Origin: Candidatus Thiodiazotropha sp. 'RUGA'
GTDB taxonomy: Bacteria; Pseudomonadota; Gammaproteobacteria; Chromatiales; Chromatiaceae
NCBI GenBank assembly: GCA_016842065.1
Contig: JAEPDS010000028.1
Span: 1-51,757, forward strand
Reading direction: 5' to 3'
DNA: 51,757 bases
Numbering within the stretch: position 1 is the stretch's first letter; each line of letters starts with the position of its first letter. The translations under genes and the position numbers were made by a program. The notes below the pieces were generated by a model, which worked only from the letters and a program-made list of their open reading frames with translations, was not told the origin of the DNA and did no database searches. Of the stretch, positions 10,279-18,906 are shown piece by piece.

Positions 10279-10289
10279 GTGCCAGGCAC
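10279..10289. repeat. REP-like palindrome GTGCCAGGCAC
   Basis: A perfect 5+1+5 palindrome within AAAGGTGCCAGGCACTTTG, located 75 bases before the chemoreceptor start. Similar GTGCC-N-GGCAC motifs are common intergenic repeats in Proteobacteria and are sometimes linked to REP-associated transposases. Only one copy is seen here, so assignment rests on recall. Confidence 0.35.
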
Positions 10290-10480
10290 TTTGCATTAGA
10301 GAGTGCAGATACAAATAGTATAGGTGAATGAGGCAATATCTTGAGGGCGGGTATGGCAGTAATGTCGCAGCGTTTATGGGGGCGACTGTTTCAATGTTGC
10401 TGAACACTTCGTCAATGCAAATAAATAGGAATTGCCTTCCCCTGCAAACAGCATAGGGAGACAGTTCTGATACCTCATGC

Positions 10481-11443
10481 TTATCCGGACGCTGCAGTCT
10501 CAAGCAGGTAGATACCGAACAAGCCCTCTTCCGCCAGCCAGTGGCGTACCTTAACCAGGCCGGCTTTTGATGCCAGGTCAAGGAACTCCTGCGGTTCGTA
10601 TTTATAGGAGTTTTCCGTATGCACCGACTCACCCTGCTCAAATTCAAAGCAACATCCGTTCAGGTGCAATAACTGATCCCGCTTGCTGACAAGGTGCATC
10701 TCGATACGTCCGGCTGCGGCGTTATAAAAAGCATGGTGATCGAACGATCTGGGATCGACCTTGATATCGAGTTCATCTCGCATGCGATGCAACAGGTTTT
10801 TATTAAACTCCGCAGTCACACCCGCCGCGTCATTATATGCAGCATTCAGTACGCACTCGGATTTCTTGGTATCCAAGCCGATCAGCAGCATGCCCTCTTC
10901 GCCCAGTATCTCGCGCACCAGTTTGAGAAATGCTTGCGCTTCAGTCTTATCAAAATTACCCAGACTCGAGCCCGGAAAAAATACCAACCTCGGGCTATCC
11001 GGCACCTCATCCGGCAGCGGAAGGGAATGAGAATAATCCACACAAGCAGCATGCACCGGCAGCCATGGGTATTCAGCTGCCAGTTGCGTGGCCACGCTTT
11101 TGAGGTAATCAAAAGAGATGTCCATGGGCACAAAAGCCGAAGGCTTCAGATCACCCAGTAACAGGCGCACTTTGGCGCCACTGCCAACTCCAGGCTCGAT
11201 CAGCAGTCGATTCTGCCCGGTCAATGAAGCGATCTCGGCGGACAATTCCGATAGCATCTTGCGCTCAACCGATGGCGGATAATACTCGGGCTGTTCACAG
11301 ATCCGGTCAAAAAGCTCGGAACCACGTTCATCATAAAAAAACTTCGGCGGTATGCTTTTATTCTCCTGCGACAGACCTTCGACGATGGCATCCAGGAAAC
11401 TCAAGGCCGGCTGCTTGTGATCATGAAAGGTGACATTCTGCAT
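10481..11443 (-). CDS. egtD: L-histidine N-alpha-methyltransferase EgtD
   Basis: A 320-aa SAM-dependent enzyme that trimethylates histidine to hercynine, the first step of ergothioneine synthesis. Family signatures are FFYDERGSELFDRICEQPEYY near residue 35, the SAM-binding loop LIEPGVGSGAK, and FFPGSSLGNF followed by the acidic DTKK segment. A longer frame starts at 11482, but the ATG at 11443 overlaps the egtB stop (TGATG) and has GGAGG upstream, so translation is coupled to EgtB. It is the last gene of the minus-strand run. EgtA, EgtC and EgtE genes are not in this window. Confidence 0.95.
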   Translation of the reverse strand: MQNVTFHDHKQPALSFLDAIVEGLSQENKSIPPKFFYDERGSELFDRICEQPEYYPPSVERKMLSELSAEIASLTGQNRLLIEPGVGSGAKVRLLLGDLKPSAFVPMDISFDYLKSVATQLAAEYPWLPVHAACVDYSHSLPLPDEVPDSPRLVFFPGSSLGNFDKTEAQAFLKLVREILGEEGMLLIGLDTKKSECVLNAAYNDAAGVTAEFNKNLLHRMRDELDIKVDPRSFDHHAFYNAAAGRIEMHLVSKRDQLLHLNGCCFEFEQGESVHTENSYKYEPQEFLDLASKAGLVKVRHWLAEEGLFGIYLLETAASG

Positions 11444-12708
11444 CAGACATCCTCCGCCAGGCGCAAGCCGGTAAAGGCCCATCGTTCATTCGGGTAGAAA
11501 AAATTACGGTAAGTCGCGCGGGTGTGCCCTGCGGGTGTCGCGGCGCTGCCGCCACGCAACACCATCTGGTTGGACATGAACTTGCCGTTGTACTCACCCA
11601 TGGAGCCCTCCAGAGGCTTGAATCCTGGATACGCCGTGTAGGGTGACGAGGTCCAGGCCCAAAGGTCGCCGAACCATTGGCCTTGTTCTGATGCCGGTAC
11701 CGGATGTAAAAAATCAGAGTCGGTAAAGTTACCTGTAACCGGCTTCAACGACAGCGCCAGTTCCAGTTCCGCTTCGAGTGGAAGGCGTTTGCCCGCCCAC
11801 CGCGCATAGGCATCGGCTTCAAAATAGGAGAGGTGACAAACCGGCTCATGCTCATTGAGCTCACGCAAGCCAGCCAAAGTGAACTGTTGCCAGCCATCTT
11901 CGCCTTGTAGCCAATAGAGGGGGTGCGTCCAGTTTTCGTCTTTAATCAAAGCCCATCCATCCGACAGCCATAACGCCACATCGTCGTATCCCCCATCCCT
12001 GATAAATTCAAGGTATTCGCCATTGGTGACAAAGCGGTCGGCCAAGAGATAGCCCCTTAGCAAGACCTGATGGCGCGGCGTTTCGTTATCATAGGCGAAC
12101 CCCTCACCGGCAAAACCGATCTCATGAATACCGCCGGTCTGTTCCAGCCAGCGCACAGGGCGGCTCTGGCCCTGAGGTATTTTCAGATCGTTGCGGTAAG
12201 CCGGCTTGATCGGATTGACCGAGAAATTGTGTTTAACATCCATGAGCAGCAATTCCTGGTGCTGTTGTTCATGGTTCAAGCCAAGGGTCACACGAAAAGA
12301 CAGCTCCTCACAGCGGGCGTCATCAATGTTCTGCATCAACTGCACCATTTGCTCATCCACATAGGCGCGGTAGTCATAAATCTCAGCCACGCTGGGCCTT
12401 GAAAGCAGTCCGCGGTTTGGTCGCGGATGCATCTGACCGTGCGTGTAGTAGTAGCTGTTGAATAGAAAATCCATGACCGGGTTGAAGGGTGTGTAAGCCG
12501 GATCAAAATGCGGCAAAACAAAAGCCTCATAAAACCAGGTAACATGGGCAATATGCCACTTGGGTGGACTGGTCTGCACAATGGACTGGATCTGATAGTC
12601 ATCCGTCTGCAACGGACGACACAAAGCTTCAGTGTATGCCCGCACTTCGAGGAAGCGGTTGATCAACTTCTCGCGTGCAGGGATCTCTTTGTCTACGGCT
12701 ACTTGCAT
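11443..12708 (-). CDS. egtB: hercynine oxygenase / ergothioneine synthase EgtB
   Basis: A 421-aa non-haem iron sulfoxide synthase. It couples oxygen, hercynine and a thiol donor (gamma-glutamylcysteine or cysteine). The N-terminal DinB-like domain has the iron-ligand histidine in WHIAHVTWFYE (about residue 50) and the HxxxHxE motif in NHEQQHQELLLMD. The C-terminal FGE-sulfatase domain ends with GGSAATPAGH and WAFTGLRLAE as expected. The ATG at 12708 is chosen over 12723 because GGAG sits just ahead of it. It overlaps egtD by one base. The thiol donor cannot be predicted from these features alone. Confidence 0.95.
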   Translation of the reverse strand: MQVAVDKEIPAREKLINRFLEVRAYTEALCRPLQTDDYQIQSIVQTSPPKWHIAHVTWFYEAFVLPHFDPAYTPFNPVMDFLFNSYYYTHGQMHPRPNRGLLSRPSVAEIYDYRAYVDEQMVQLMQNIDDARCEELSFRVTLGLNHEQQHQELLLMDVKHNFSVNPIKPAYRNDLKIPQGQSRPVRWLEQTGGIHEIGFAGEGFAYDNETPRHQVLLRGYLLADRFVTNGEYLEFIRDGGYDDVALWLSDGWALIKDENWTHPLYWLQGEDGWQQFTLAGLRELNEHEPVCHLSYFEADAYARWAGKRLPLEAELELALSLKPVTGNFTDSDFLHPVPASEQGQWFGDLWAWTSSPYTAYPGFKPLEGSMGEYNGKFMSNQMVLRGGSAATPAGHTRATYRNFFYPNERWAFTGLRLAEDV

Positions 12709-12727
12709 GTCGACTCCTAACACAAAC

Positions 12728-13555
12728 TTACTTCATCAGCGCTGCGCCATGGCCCTGCACCAGTTGCAGGAACTCAAGCAACATTGCCTGCGGATCGTTC
12801 GCTTCCAGCAACCTGGCATATGGCAGAATCGCCCCGACCCAACCTTCGCTATGCCAATAGGCCCCTTGTGGCAATGGCAGAACAGACCAGTTATCGGGCA
12901 TGGGATAAGCCGTGACATAAAAATAAGCTTCATCAATTGAAGCATCGCCGCTGACGAAACCAAAGTTCATCTGCTCATCCGCATTCTCCTCGTCGGCCGG
13001 GTCCACGCCGGGCACCAATCTGCCGGAAAACCAGTTCATCGCAATGTCGAGGTGATGGGGAAACAGTTGCACCGGACTGGTTTCCTGGCGCAAACCACCT
13101 TTGAAAGTCCTGAACGCCACATCAATCCAACATAGGGCACGGCGAAAATCATCCGCAGCATCCGCATCATAAGTCAGCACGCTATCATCATCAAAAGCGC
13201 TCAGCGGCTGCTCATCGAGATCGATACCCTGAGTGGCGAGCAGTTGTGTGATCTGCTGTCGCATTCCGGCGGCACTGTTTCCCTTGAGGGGAATGCTGCA
13301 ATTCCATCCGCTATCACTGCAAATCGATAACTGATGTGAAGTCAGATCGAGTTGCATCTCCAGATTCCGGCCATTTACTGGAAAAGGTGTCGTTGTCAGG
13401 CCATGTGTATTCACTGTCAGGGTGATATGCCACCAATGTTTTGCCTTGGGCATATAAAAACCGCGTATCTTGCCCATGATGCGGGCATACTGATGAATGG
13501 CATCACGGGTTGGTAGCCAGTCCACGAGATTTAAAGAGGGCAGAGTTACTGACAC
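12728..13555 (-). CDS. DUF5996 family protein
   Basis: A 275-aa soluble protein that I assign to the DUF5996 family from its overall pattern: an N-terminal segment with HQYARIMGKIR and KHWWHITLTVN, a central predicted beta region, and a C-terminal stretch with PMPDNWSVLPLPQGAYWH. No function is established for the family. It starts with GTG at 13555, with GGAG 7 bases upstream. The egtB start follows its stop by 19 bases, so it is the first gene of the ergothioneine unit and may take part in that pathway or its use. Confidence 0.75.
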   Translation of the reverse strand: MSVTLPSLNLVDWLPTRDAIHQYARIMGKIRGFYMPKAKHWWHITLTVNTHGLTTTPFPVNGRNLEMQLDLTSHQLSICSDSGWNCSIPLKGNSAAGMRQQITQLLATQGIDLDEQPLSAFDDDSVLTYDADAADDFRRALCWIDVAFRTFKGGLRQETSPVQLFPHHLDIAMNWFSGRLVPGVDPADEENADEQMNFGFVSGDASIDEAYFYVTAYPMPDNWSVLPLPQGAYWHSEGWVGAILPYARLLEANDPQAMLLEFLQLVQGHGAALMK

Positions 13556-13608
13556 GGTAAACTCCTTTTTTATGATTGATGATTGGGTATTTTCTAAGCA
13601 ATGCAGAC

Positions 13609-13633
13609 AAAAATTAAGCGCTGACTGCAGCGC
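13609..13633 (-). terminator. terminator-like hairpin inside the end of the small ORF
   Basis: Read on the minus strand, GCGCTG-CAGT-CAGCGC (6-bp stem, 4-base loop) is followed by TTAATTTTT. The stop codon TAA of the 51-residue gene lies in this tail. It could end most transcripts from the Rieske gene block while allowing some read-through into DUF5996-egtB-egtD. Confidence 0.5.
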
Positions 13634-13769
13634 GTCTACGTGAATCCTCTTGGGTGAAATCTATTTTGAAATACTGTTGGGCACAAAGCGTTGCCATGGA
13701 AAGAGCCATGAGCATCGGGACTGAAATAAACAGTTTGGGGAGTAACCAAAATCCAATCATCCCGATCAC
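13614..13769 (-). CDS. small membrane protein, 51 aa
   Basis: A short gene starting with GTG at 13769 that overlaps the antiporter stop in the arrangement GTGA. GGAGG, inside the antiporter 3' end, lies eight bases before it. The product has a hydrophobic N-terminal segment of about 28 residues (MIGMIGFWLLPKLFIS and onward) followed by a charged tail with the acidic-basic stretch TQEDSRRR, so it should be a single-pass inner-membrane protein with a cytoplasmic C terminus. The coupling and the signal-anchor composition make it believable. It may be an accessory subunit or regulator of the antiporter. No family is recognised. Confidence 0.6.
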   Translation of the reverse strand: MIGMIGFWLLPKLFISVPMLMALSMATLCAQQYFKIDFTQEDSRRRAAVSA

Positions 13770-15064
13770 GAATTATCCTCCATTTCCTTGAAGCTGGAGG
13801 ATAGTCGCAATGGCATCGCCTCAACACTGGCCTGTTCCGATGAAATGTCATCACCGCGACGCTGGCAGACTTTCAACACCCTGGCATACAGGCTCACCCC
13901 CGGCAATGCCGACAGTCCATGCAGAATGATGCTGAAAAACACCGTGACAATCACCGTATCGAATACCAACGTCTGATTCAGCAGTTGAGCATGCTCCAGC
14001 ACCAACAGGACAAACAGAATCGATGCCAGACCACGCGGCCCGAACCAGCCCAAAAAAAGTCCGGTCTCCCAACGCAGGTGTTTACCCAGCAACGAGACAA
14101 ACACCGGCAGCATGCGGATCAACGTCAGGCTTAACAGGGCGTAAACCACCATTTCGCCACTGATGCGTGGCCAGACCTGCGGCAGCAGGGCCACACCGAA
14201 CAGGAAGAAGATCACCAGGTTCAATAACTGGCCTTCGGATTCGGCAAATTCGTAAATCTCCTCATTGACATGCTTGAGCGTATTGCCGGTCGCCACACCG
14301 GCGACAAAGGCGGCGATAAAACCATTGCCGCCGACCAGGTCTGCCGCCAGGTAGGCAATAAACGTCATGCTCAGCAGATAGATATTGCAAAATTCATGGG
14401 TGAGAAAGCGTTTTTCAATCGCCATGTTGATGGCTTTGGAACCCGACCAGCCAACAAGTGCGCCTACCAGTGGTCCCAGCGTGATTTGCAGTAAGACAAA
14501 ATTCAGCCAGTCGGTTTCTTCTCCACCACCATGACTGCCGACAGCAAATGAAATCACAAACAGCAGGGCTGGCAAGGCAATGCCGTCATTCAGGCCGCTT
14601 TCCACATTAAGGGTCTGACGTATGCGTTGCGGCACTTTGGGACTGCTGACGACCGCCTGCCCCAAAGCCGCATCGGTCGGCGCCAGGATGACCGCCAGCA
14701 CCAATGCCTCGAGCAACAGCAGTTGCGGCATCACGGCCAGTGCCAAAGCCGTACCCAGACCGATGGTCAGAGGCATGCCGACCAGCAGCAGGCGCATAGG
14801 CACGTCATGATCCGACCACAGGCGCTTGAGTTTGATGCGTGCTGCATCGGTAAACAAAACCAGAATCAGCGTGATCTCGGCAATGGTGTGAATCACCGCA
14901 TTGTCCAGTCCGAGGTTGATCCAACCCAGCGCAATCGGACTGAGCAGCAGGCCAAGGGCGGTAAAGGTCATCGGCGGCGTCAGACTGCCGCGACTGATCG
15001 GCCCGGAAAAGAGTGCGAACAAGGCAATGCCGAGCAGCACCAGTAACAGGCTGGCTTCATTCAT
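13766..15064 (-). CDS. cation:proton antiporter (CPA1/NhaP type)
   Basis: A 432-aa integral membrane protein with about 12 hydrophobic segments. The CPA1 signatures VLAPTDAALGQAVV and ESGLNDGIALP (about residues 125-165) carry the conserved Asp and Asn-Asp residues used for cation/proton exchange. It should exchange Na+ or K+ for protons at the inner membrane. Its ATG lies 3 bases after the stop of the Rieske/ThDP gene, so it is in the same operon. The final codons overlap the small membrane gene. Its place in a redox-enzyme operon suggests ion or pH balance linked to that activity, which is inference. Confidence 0.9.
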   Translation of the reverse strand: MNEASLLLVLLGIALFALFSGPISRGSLTPPMTFTALGLLLSPIALGWINLGLDNAVIHTIAEITLILVLFTDAARIKLKRLWSDHDVPMRLLLVGMPLTIGLGTALALAVMPQLLLLEALVLAVILAPTDAALGQAVVSSPKVPQRIRQTLNVESGLNDGIALPALLFVISFAVGSHGGGEETDWLNFVLLQITLGPLVGALVGWSGSKAINMAIEKRFLTHEFCNIYLLSMTFIAYLAADLVGGNGFIAAFVAGVATGNTLKHVNEEIYEFAESEGQLLNLVIFFLFGVALLPQVWPRISGEMVVYALLSLTLIRMLPVFVSLLGKHLRWETGLFLGWFGPRGLASILFVLLVLEHAQLLNQTLVFDTVIVTVFFSIILHGLSALPGVSLYARVLKVCQRRGDDISSEQASVEAMPLRLSSSFKEMEDNS

Positions 15065-15067
15065 GGC

Positions 15068-17032
15068 TCAGACCAGTTCCGCATCGGTCAACACTTCCAC
15101 CAGGGCCGGTCCCGGGTGGTCCAGTGCTTCTTTGAGCGCGCCTTCCAGATCGGCGGCATCGGTCACGCGTAAGCCTTTGGCGCCGCAAAGTTGCGCATAC
15201 TCGGCAAAGTTGGGGTTGTGCAGGCTGGTCTGCCAGACCTCCCAGTTACCGGCGCGTTGCTCCTTGCTGATCTTGCCCAGCTCACCGTTATTCATGAGCA
15301 CATGAGTGATGTTCATGCCGTATTTGACTGCAGTGTTGATCTCCGCCAGATACTGACCAAAACCGCCGTCGCCAGAGACCGAAATAACCTGGCGGCCATT
15401 GAAGCGCGGATCATCTTCCTGGGTCGCGGCCCAGGCACCCATGGCCGCCGGGAAGGAGAAACCGATGGAGCCGAGATAACCCGACATCAGTACTGTATGA
15501 TCTTCACACTCGAAATAACGACCGAACGCGTAAGTGTTGTTGCCAACATCCACGGCAATGATGGCATCGCTGTCGGCACTCCTGGCGAGCTTATCAAACA
15601 GGATGGCGGAATTGATGCCTTTACCACGGTCATCCAGGGTGCGGCGCTGTTTCTCCTCGCGCCAGATGGCCCAGCGTGTGGCGACATCGTCTGTCTGCTC
15701 CTCGCTACCGCTATAACCGGCCAGCGCCTCAGACAACAGCCTGGCGGTCACACCAATCTCACCCCACACCGGCACATCGATGGCATGGAACTTGGCCAGT
15801 GTCATGAGATCGTAATCCACCTGGATGGTCGGACGTTTTTGCGTGATGCCGGTATGGTTGGAAAAACTCGCACCAAACACCAGCAGGCTGTCGGATTCAT
15901 TCATCAGCCAGCTCGCAATCGGTGTACCGCTGCGGCCCAGCACGCCACCGGCCAGCGGATGAGTGTCGGCGATCTGACCCTTGCCTTTGAAAGTTGTGAT
16001 GACCGGCGCCTTGAGCTGTTCGGCCAGGGCAATCACGGCATCCATCTGGAAACGCGCGCCATGTCCGGCCACAATGACCGGCCTTTTACTGTTGGACAAC
16101 AGCTCCACCGCAGCCTGCAGGGCATCGGCCGGTGGTGAGATTTCGCGTGAAGGCAAACGACCTTCGGGTGTACCGGCCGCTGGCGGGTTGTCCAGTTCAC
16201 GCTTGGGCACTTCATCGGGGAAAATCAGGTGCGACACGCCGCTGTTGAGAATGGCGCTTTTACAGGCCAGGTTCATCAGTTCAGTATGTTTGCTGTCATG
16301 CATAACCGTTTGTGACCACTGCGCCACGCTACCGAATGCCCCCACCTGGTCAATCTCCTGGAACGCGCCCGGGCCCAGCACCTGGGTCTCGACCTGGCCG
16401 GTCAACGCCAGTGCCGGAGCGCGATCCACATTGGCATCCCACAGTCCGGTGAGTAAATTGGTGGCCCCTGGACCGGCAATTGCCAGACAGGCAGCTGGAC
16501 GGCCGGTCAGTTTGCCATAGGCCGAACAGGCAAATGCGGCAGCGCCTTCGTGGCGGATACCGTAATAACTCAGGCGGCCGGCCTTCTCCTGGATGCGCAG
16601 GGCATCGGCCACACCCAGATTGGAATGGCCCACCATACCGAACACCTGCTTGACGCCCCAGTTGGTCATGGTTTCCATCATCAGATCGCCAACGGTACCG
16701 ATGTGGGTCTCTTCAGGCGCCAGACCGACATAGATGCCGTCGTCGCGAATTTCCACCGGAAAGGTTTCCACACCATCGTCAAAACCCGGCGCCTTGCCCG
16801 TGACCGGATGATAATCCCAGCCGTGCCAGGGACAGCGTAGTAGACCGTTTTCGATGCTACCCTCACCCAGCGGGCCACCCTGGTGCGGACATTTATTGTC
16901 AAGCGCGCCGTATTGCCCTTCGTGGTGACTCATGCATAGGGTTTTTTTCTTGCAGGTGACCGATGTGACCCGGCCTTCCGGCAATTCGTCCTTGTTCAGC
17001 ACCTTGTGCCAAACGAGTTCTTGATCCGCCAT
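15068..17032 (-). CDS. Rieske domain fused to thiamine-diphosphate enzyme
   Basis: A 654-aa fusion. Residues about 5-105 are a Rieske [2Fe-2S] domain with ligands in CPHQG and CPWHGW. The remainder is a complete ThDP enzyme of the acetolactate synthase/pyruvate oxidase type: the catalytic glutamate in RHEGAAAFA, the segment AGPGATNLL, a central domain, and the Mg-ThDP motif GDGGF followed by NN about 30 residues later. Such enzymes decarboxylate or cleave 2-oxo acids; a fused Rieske centre suggests direct electron transfer instead of oxygen or flavin use. The ATG at 17032 is preferred (AAAGGAG upstream). It is 33 bases from the Rieske/GltS gene and 3 bases from the antiporter gene. The substrate is not known. 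Confidence 0.85.
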   Translation of the reverse strand: MADQELVWHKVLNKDELPEGRVTSVTCKKKTLCMSHHEGQYGALDNKCPHQGGPLGEGSIENGLLRCPWHGWDYHPVTGKAPGFDDGVETFPVEIRDDGIYVGLAPEETHIGTVGDLMMETMTNWGVKQVFGMVGHSNLGVADALRIQEKAGRLSYYGIRHEGAAAFACSAYGKLTGRPAACLAIAGPGATNLLTGLWDANVDRAPALALTGQVETQVLGPGAFQEIDQVGAFGSVAQWSQTVMHDSKHTELMNLACKSAILNSGVSHLIFPDEVPKRELDNPPAAGTPEGRLPSREISPPADALQAAVELLSNSKRPVIVAGHGARFQMDAVIALAEQLKAPVITTFKGKGQIADTHPLAGGVLGRSGTPIASWLMNESDSLLVFGASFSNHTGITQKRPTIQVDYDLMTLAKFHAIDVPVWGEIGVTARLLSEALAGYSGSEEQTDDVATRWAIWREEKQRRTLDDRGKGINSAILFDKLARSADSDAIIAVDVGNNTYAFGRYFECEDHTVLMSGYLGSIGFSFPAAMGAWAATQEDDPRFNGRQVISVSGDGGFGQYLAEINTAVKYGMNITHVLMNNGELGKISKEQRAGNWEVWQTSLHNPNFAEYAQLCGAKGLRVTDAADLEGALKEALDHPGPALVEVLTDAELV

Positions 17033-17065
17033 CTGTTTTGCTCCTTTGGTTGTTTTTTCCAATCG

Positions 17066-18685
17066 TCAGTCCAGCTTCACACCCGCGTATTCAATGCCGG
17101 TCAGATGCGCCATCTCCCGGTCAAACGTGCTCAGGTCATCAATACAGAACTTATTCAGATGATCATGGCCGCAGGCGCGTGCCATCACCTGCATGAGCTC
17201 GGTTGAAGCGCGGAAAAAATTATTCAGTTGCTTGGCCCCTTTTTCGATCTTGAGCCGTTTGCGCAACTCCGGTTTCTGCGTGGCGATACCGACCGGACAG
17301 TTGTTGGTATGGCAGGCGCGCATACCCAGACAGCCAATCGCCTGAATCGCCGAGTTGGACACGGCAATGGCGTCCGCTCCCAAAGCCATGGCCTTGATGA
17401 AGTCTGCCGGCAGGCGCAGGCCACCGGTAATCACCAGTGACACATCGTTACGGCCTTTTTTGTCCAGATAACGGCGCGCACGTGCCAGCGCTGGAATGGT
17501 CGGCACGGAAATATTGTCACGAAAAATCAATGGCGCGGCCCCTGTGCCGCCGCCACGTCCATCCAGAATGATGTAGTCCACACCGATCTGCAGTGCCGCT
17601 TCGATATCACGTTCAATGTGCTGGGCCGACAGTTTCACGCCAATGGGAATGCCGCCGGTACTTTCCCGCACTTGCGCAGCGAAACGGCGGTATTCGTCGA
17701 TGTTGTCCCAGTCGGGAAAACGCGCCGGAGAAATCGCAGACTCACCTTCGTTGAGACCACGCACTTCGGCAATCTTGCCCTTGACCTTGTTACCGGGCAG
17801 ATGTCCACCGGTACCGGTTTTGGCGCCCTGGCCACATTTGAAATGGAACGCCTGGCACTGTTTGACCTTATCCATGGAGTAACCGAAACGTGCCGAGGCC
17901 AGTTCATACAGATAGTGGCTGTTGGCCTGTTGCTCGTCGGGCAGCATGCCGCCTTCGCCGGAACAGATACCGGTACCGGCCATTTCAGCCCCCATCGCCA
18001 AAGCCACCTTGGCCTCTTCCGACAGGGCGCCGAAACTCATGTCCGATACAAACAAGGGCCGATCCAGTTTCAGCGGTTTTTCCGCATTCGGACCGATAAT
18101 GACTTCAGTGCCGACCGGATCGTCATCGAGCATCGGCACCTTGTGCAGTTGCGCGGTGAGGATCTGAATCTCCTCCCACTTCGGCAACAGGTCGCGCGGT
18201 ACCCCCATGGCAGCGACACGGCCGTGATGACCGACCTTGGAAAGGCCGTGTTCGGCCAGATGCTGGATGTATTTGGTATGCGGTTCTTCTGGCGCGCCGT
18301 GAATATCCTGATAGAGTCCCTGGTAGGCGTCGCGGTTGTATGGCTGCGGATTGGTTTGCGTCCATTCGCGGATTTCGTCTTCATCCACCCAGACCTGGCC
18401 GGCTTCGACCCAGGCATTGAAGCGGTGCAGTTTTTCCGATGGGTTGTAAGAGCTGACCCCGGTTTTGTATTCATAGTCCCAGTCATGCAGACCACAGACA
18501 ATATTGCTACCTTCGATTCGGCCGTCCGACATCAGTGCACCACGGTGCGCACATCGGCCATAGAGTACTGAGACCTGCTCCTCATCAGGCCAGCGTACGA
18601 TCACCAGATCCACATCGGCCACCAAGGCATAAGCTGGTTTCTCCAGCTCCAGTTCAGACCACTGGGCAATTGGGATTTTGTTCAT
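17066..18685 (-). CDS. Rieske domain fused to FMN-binding glutamate-synthase-type domain
   Basis: A 539-aa fusion. The N-terminal 100 residues are a Rieske-type ferredoxin with ligands in CAHRG and CGLHDW. Residues about 150-520 match the central FMN domain of glutamate synthase: SDMSFGALSEEA, the glycine-rich ILDGRGGGTGAAP, and the cluster motif CLGMRACHTNNC (C-x5-C-x4-C), which in GltS binds a 3Fe-4S centre. No amidotransferase or FAD/NADPH domain is present, so it resembles stand-alone GltS-like proteins (GlxD/MgsC type) whose partner supplies nitrogen or electrons. It is the first gene of the minus-strand operon, divergent from an AraC regulator. Confidence 0.87.
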   Translation of the reverse strand: MNKIPIAQWSELELEKPAYALVADVDLVIVRWPDEEQVSVLYGRCAHRGALMSDGRIEGSNIVCGLHDWDYEYKTGVSSYNPSEKLHRFNAWVEAGQVWVDEDEIREWTQTNPQPYNRDAYQGLYQDIHGAPEEPHTKYIQHLAEHGLSKVGHHGRVAAMGVPRDLLPKWEEIQILTAQLHKVPMLDDDPVGTEVIIGPNAEKPLKLDRPLFVSDMSFGALSEEAKVALAMGAEMAGTGICSGEGGMLPDEQQANSHYLYELASARFGYSMDKVKQCQAFHFKCGQGAKTGTGGHLPGNKVKGKIAEVRGLNEGESAISPARFPDWDNIDEYRRFAAQVRESTGGIPIGVKLSAQHIERDIEAALQIGVDYIILDGRGGGTGAAPLIFRDNISVPTIPALARARRYLDKKGRNDVSLVITGGLRLPADFIKAMALGADAIAVSNSAIQAIGCLGMRACHTNNCPVGIATQKPELRKRLKIEKGAKQLNNFFRASTELMQVMARACGHDHLNKFCIDDLSTFDREMAHLTGIEYAGVKLD

Positions 18686-18906
18686 GTAAAGGTCCTCTTT
18701 TTATGAATTATTAACGCAGATACAACGTAATACGTAATAGGCGTGGAAATGGTTTTTTATTTTTGACTCTATAGTGAAGCCATCAATTGATTATTATAGA
18801 TAGGATCTTAGGTTGGCTTTATATGATATATTCTCAGTGGCAATTTCTACAGAAAATATCGATACCCATCGTTCACGTTATTTAACCAACCGTACATTTA
18901 ATCAAT
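18686..18906. promoter_or_regulatory. divergent promoter region with ACGTAAT tandem repeat
   Basis: This 221-base AT-rich space separates the Rieske/GltS gene (minus) from the AraC-type gene (plus). It holds a perfect tandem pair ACGTAATACGTAAT at 18725-18738, 40 bases upstream of the minus-strand start. Tandem direct half-sites are typical of AraC-family binding, so this is a candidate operator. No confident -35/-10 boxes were assigned. Confidence 0.45.

Noticed and set aside
13636-13854. 72-codon minus-strand ORF overlapping the antiporter end
   Set aside because: It is an out-of-frame shadow of the antiporter and the small membrane gene, both of which have better support.
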